Shown: positions 61,030 to 64,000 of the stretch, piece after piece
Position numbering within the stretch: the stretch's first letter is position 1
How the letters are laid out: every line of letters starts with the position of its first letter
Source: an uncultured Desulfosarcina sp.
Lineage (GTDB): Bacteria; Desulfobacterota; Desulfobacteria; Desulfobacterales; Desulfosarcinaceae
Reading direction: 5' to 3'
Assembly (NCBI RefSeq): GCF_963668215.1
Contig: NZ_OY764190.1
Coordinates: 5,890,001-5,954,000 of the forward strand
DNA length: 64,000 bases
The notes under the pieces: generated by a model
The model's input: only the letters and a program-made list of their open reading frames with translations
The model's database searches: none
What the model was told of the DNA's origin: nothing
Translations under genes and position numbers: made by a program

Positions 61030-61866
61030 TCAGGCGGCCTGGTTTTGATTTTGAAGTCCTTGAGCATAAGCCTCATTTGGGGTCAGTTTGTCAAGAGACG
61101 AATGCTTCCGGTTTTCATTATACCAGTCGAACCAGATGGTCAGATCCCGGGATAGTTCAACACCGGTTTCGTAATCCCTGAGGTATATTCTTTCATATTT
61201 CAGGGTGCGCCAGAGGCGCTCGATAAAGATGTTGTCTTTGAACCGTCCCTTGCCATCCATGCTGATCTTAACTTTCCAGGCTTTCAGCACGGAGGTAAAG
61301 GCCTCGCTCGTGAACTGGCAACCCTGGTCGCTGTTGAAGATTTCCGGAGCGCCATATTTGAGTAGCGCTGCTTTGAGTGCCTCCACGCAAAACTGTGTGT
61401 CAAGGGTATTGGATAACCGCCAGGAGAGGACTTTCCGGGTAGCCCAGTCCATGATTGCGATTAGATACATATGACCGCGGGCCATGTGAATATACGTAAT
61501 ATCGGTGGCCCACACCTGGTTGGGGCGATCAATGGTCATCCTTCGCAGCAGATAGGGATAGACCGGATGCCTGGGTTGACGCCTGCTGGTACCCGGCTTG
61601 GGTGCCAGGGATTCGATGCCCATGATACGCATCAGGCGTCTGACACGCCCGCGTCCTATCGGTCGATCAGGACTCGTTAAATGATCGGCCAGGGAACGAC
61701 TGCCCATCCAGGGATGATCCGTGTAGAGTCTATCGATCCGACGCATCAGTTCCCGGTCCCCTTGCCGCAGTCCCATAGAGGGGCCACGATAATAACTTGC
61801 ACGGGATATACCCAATAATTGGCAGCGCCGCTTTACAGAAACATCCGGGTGACCGGTTGCAATCAC
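61030..61866 (-). CDS. IS3-family transposase OrfB
   Basis: 278 residues. HTH_21-like start (MIATGHPDVSVKRRCQLLGI), then the rve core with Asp in VWATDITYI, Asp in NSDQGCQFTS and Glu in DNIFIERLWRTLKYE, ending HSSLDKLTPNEAY. Overlaps OrfA by four bases; typical frameshift-fused OrfAB. Confidence 0.95.
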   Translation of the reverse strand: MIATGHPDVSVKRRCQLLGISRASYYRGPSMGLRQGDRELMRRIDRLYTDHPWMGSRSLADHLTSPDRPIGRGRVRRLMRIMGIESLAPKPGTSRRQPRHPVYPYLLRRMTIDRPNQVWATDITYIHMARGHMYLIAIMDWATRKVLSWRLSNTLDTQFCVEALKAALLKYGAPEIFNSDQGCQFTSEAFTSVLKAWKVKISMDGKGRFKDNIFIERLWRTLKYERIYLRDYETGVELSRDLTIWFDWYNENRKHSSLDKLTPNEAYAQGLQNQNQAA

Positions 61867-62171
61867 CTTCTGTTTCTGCGCCCGGTCGAGTTCAGACCGG
61901 GCAGATTGGACAAAAAATCGTTTTCAACCTTGAGCTTGCCGATCTGGCGGTGAAGTTCGTTAACCTCGGCTTCGTGGTTGAGCGCCTTTTTCTTAGCCTT
62001 ACCAAACAAATCCGGTGCATTGGCGACCAGTTCCTGTTTCCAGCGAGTGATTTGTGTCTGATGAACGCCATACTCACTGGATAGTTCGGCCAGGGTCTTT
62101 GCCTCGGACAATGCAGCAAGGGCGACCTTCGCCTTGAATTCTGCGCTACGACGGATACGATGTTTTGCCAT
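61863..62171 (-). CDS. IS3-family OrfA
   Basis: 102 residues from ATG 62171 (GAAAGGAAAGATCC upstream). Helix-turn-helix (KTLAELSSEYGVHQTQITRWK) and a leucine-zipper tail (VNELHRQIGKLKVENDFL). Confidence 0.93.
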   Translation of the reverse strand: MAKHRIRRSAEFKAKVALAALSEAKTLAELSSEYGVHQTQITRWKQELVANAPDLFGKAKKKALNHEAEVNELHRQIGKLKVENDFLSNLPGLNSTGRRNRR

Positions 62172-63011
62172 GGATCTTTCCTTTCGATATTCTTGATCCA
62201 TTGCTTATACACCTGTCTCAATATTCCGCGCCACTTCAAACAGCTTTCCATCATTCTGCCATTGGTCAAAGCGTTGATGGCTTTGATAACCCCGGTCCAT
62301 CACACCGGTTTGACCGTCAGACAGGATCAAGCTGACGAAAGGTCTTTCAGCCCCGTTACCATCGGTAAGATAAAGCTTTCTTGGAATCGCCCGGTTCAGA
62401 TCAAAACCGACGTGGACCTTCGCCTTCTTGGATTTTTTACGGTAGTCGGCCCAATGCATGGATAAGGTTGCATCGATGAGGGAACCGTCGATCCCCACCA
62501 GATCACCGAGTTCGGGATGTTGCTTGGGTAAAATCGAAGATGCCTGAGCTTGTAAGTTCTGATAGACATACATGAACTGTTCAAGTCCCCGGCTGTTGGT
62601 GGCCTCTGAGAAGCTGCTCTTTTTGATTCCGTTTTCTGGTGCGATGGCACTTTTGGCAAAATCATCTTCTTCAAGCACTTGCAGCAGGTGTTGAGCAGAA
62701 TGGTGTTCTTCAAGATGAAAGTAAACCAGCGCGCGCAGATGTTCCTCAAAAGTCATCTGCAATGGTCGGTTTCCTTTGGAATCAAGAGCTGGCATCCGTG
62801 ATGTTGCCTCAGTCGCTGGTTGAAAAAAAGAGAAAAACTCCAGGGCATTGAGCTTTTGGAAAGGGTCGAATGTGCGTGGCATGTATAACCTCTTGATATA
62901 ATAGGGTATACAAAACGCCGCCCATATTGACGACCCAATGTCAAGCAAAAATATCGTTTAACCTGCTGATTTTAAATTATTTTTATGCAATTCCTTAACC
63001 GGATTTTACTG

Positions 63012-63034
63012 AACAAAAACAGAACTTTTTTCAT
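63012..63034 (-). pseudogene. Start of the second PEP-CTERM gene
   Basis: Seven codons, MKKVLFL, plus the duplicated target, ending at the IS4 edge. It belongs with 59908-60421. Confidence 0.88.
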
Positions 63035-63470
63035 AACCCACCTTGTTTTAAAATGTAAACTTATAACCGCTTTCCAACTGTTCCTTTATACTCAACCCTC
63101 CTTTCGAAAAAATTGATCAACAGTTCAAATGTCTTCAGCTTCATACACTATTTCAAACCGGTGAACCGCTGTAGCGATAAACAGATAAATTTCACCAGGG
63201 GCAATAATGCTTACAAAAGATGGGCCAAAATGGAGGAACACCATTTAATTGTTTTTTCACATATTATCAATAGGTTTTGACTTCAGCGCTGTTACTTTAT
63301 GTTACCAATTATTAATCATCAGGCTTTCATATGTAATACAGGTTATAGACGGTGAGAAAATATGAAAAATGTTTCACACCAACAGTTCGGGCTGCCTGTT
63401 GCGTGAGAATTCAGAACCTCATGAACAATCGGCAATACCTATCGGTCTTTCAGCTTTGGGCTATCAGCAA
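63035..63470. promoter_or_regulatory. Leader of the second PEP-CTERM gene
   Basis: 436 bp without a gene. Shared motif TGTAATACAGGTTATAG at 63332-63348 (compare 57788-57804). AGCTATGAGCTAC-type repeats near 63460-63485. Confidence 0.5.
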
Positions 63471-63665
63471 TCAGCTATGAGCTACTGCTTTTCCCAACTG
63501 CTCCAGAAACACCTTTCGAAAAATTTCCCGCGCCCCGAAGCGGTTGAGGTGGTCGGTCCGCACCTGGCAGTCTATGATTTTGAAACGATTTTTTTGGAGG
63601 TTTTCGACGAGGCTGACGAATGCCACCTTGGAGGCATTGGAGATCCGGCTGAACATGGATGACAA
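63471..63665 (-). pseudogene. Leucyl/phenylalanyl-tRNA-protein transferase (aat), fragment
   Basis: SSMFSRISNASKVAFVSLVE, then KIIDCQVRTDHLNRFGARE and IFRKVFLEQL match the C-terminal half of Aat (family pattern GESMFSR..., IDCQ...HL..LGA...R..F). The N-terminal ~100 residues are missing and the upstream sequence is unrelated, so it is a remnant. Confidence 0.75.
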
Positions 63666-63766
63666 GGTCGAGGGACGATTGGTTTTAGAGGTGATCAGAA
63701 GCTATGGTTGGTGACGTTTTCACTGTAGCTTCCGGGTGACAAATCCCGGCCGATCACAGACAAACA

Positions 63767-63810
63767 AAGGGAAAGCCGGAAATTCAATTTTCCGGTTTCC
63801 CCTTTTTTAT
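63767..63810. terminator. Bidirectional terminator
   Basis: GGGAAAGCCGGAAA pairs with TTTCCGGTTTCCC; T-rich on both outer sides. It ends the PEP-CTERM gene at the right edge. Confidence 0.8.
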
Positions 63811-63855
63811 TTCTTTTTTAGAACTCTCAGCTAAAAGCTTATTATCTATAACATA

Positions 63856-64000
63856 CTATTTTCTGAGCAATTTTTTGCGGCTTATTCCGGCGATGCCGAT
63901 AAGGCCGGTACCGAGCAATAGCATGGTGGCCGGTTCCGGAACCGGAGCTGGCGAAACGTCTGATATACCGACGACCATGTCATTATAGTCGCCGTCACCG
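63856..64000 (-). CDS. PEP-CTERM protein, C-terminal end (runs off right edge)
   Basis: The frame is open from the window edge to the stop at 63856-63858. It reads DGDYNDMVVGISD, then VPEPATMLLLGTGLIGIAGI and SRKKLLRK. DGDYNDMV is typical of the secreted domain linked to PEP-CTERM tails. This is the third such gene within 7 kb. Confidence 0.9.
   Translation of the reverse strand, partial: GDGDYNDMVVGISDVSPAPVPEPATMLLLGTGLIGIAGISRKKLLRK

Larger units (their letters stand above)
60955..62237 (-). mobile_element. IS3-family element inserted in the IS4 transposase
   Basis: Removing it and one copy of the 4-bp duplication AAAC (60951-60954 and 62238-62241) restores the intact IS4 sequence seen at 20.9 kb. 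Left and right ends share GAGACAG and TGG at matching distances. Boundaries are uncertain by a base. Confidence 0.9.
60422..63011 (-). mobile_element. IS4-type element, second copy, interrupted by IS3
   Basis: Ends as at 20402-21704. The 9-bp target duplication AACAAAAAC is at 60413-60421 and 63012-63020. The transposase is split: the C-terminal part at 60435-60954 and the N-terminal part at 62242-62882 (start ATG 62882), so this copy is inactive. Confidence 0.95.

Overview
The window looks like a chromosome segment of a sulfate-reducer-like Desulfobacterota (Desulfosarcina/Desulfobacteraceae type). This is inferred from a type II secretion operon in the order F-G-H-I-J-K-L-M-N-C-D-E, several PEP-CTERM proteins, and dense IS content; no rRNA or marker phylogeny is available here.

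Layout. 1-13.0 kb is a degraded accessory region: an IS4-family tail next to a beheaded hybrid histidine kinase, a YefM/RelE-type toxin-antitoxin pair, tandem IS-end scraps, a broken HU/IHF gene, an IS481-family element, a large STAND ATPase with sixteen 44-residue TPR repeats, and a four-ORF insertion sequence carrying two different DDE transposases. That insertion sequence abuts the last codons of a tyrosine integrase.

13.18-29.14 kb is a 15.9-kb integrative element in the 3' end of tRNA-Leu(CAG). A 22-bp direct repeat, which is the last 17 bases of the tRNA plus 5 bases downstream, bounds it. Its own DUF6538-type integrase lies next to the tRNA. Inside are two AT-rich lipoprotein genes, a serine recombinase, and a rightward operon: small proteins, an SF2-type helicase, a long structured non-coding stretch, zinc-finger proteins, and a J-domain/zinc-ribbon protein. 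I see no capsid, portal, tail or relaxase gene, so it resembles a satellite or an integrative mobilizable element rather than a complete prophage or ICE. Two IS elements (IS4-type and IS110-type) have landed in it. This is the best candidate for an undescribed system.

29.3-53.5 kb is core chromosome: ribF, def-fmt-rsmB, the complete gsp operon, yidD with a TPR protein and a PASTA protein, an IS110-family insertion, rpe, a SprT-like/DUF2786 protein, a YvcK/CofD-like protein and a Fic AMP-transferase with a 22-bp palindrome in its promoter.

53.5-64 kb holds PEP-CTERM and related genes heavily damaged by transposons: a CAAX-protease gene cut by an IS21-family element, one intact PEP-CTERM gene, an AAA/DUF4143 ATPase, PIN-toxin and aat scraps, a second PEP-CTERM gene cut in its signal peptide by an IS4-type element that is itself cut by an IS3-family element, and a third PEP-CTERM gene running off the right edge. 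The target duplications of the nested insertions allow their order and the original reading frame to be reconstructed.
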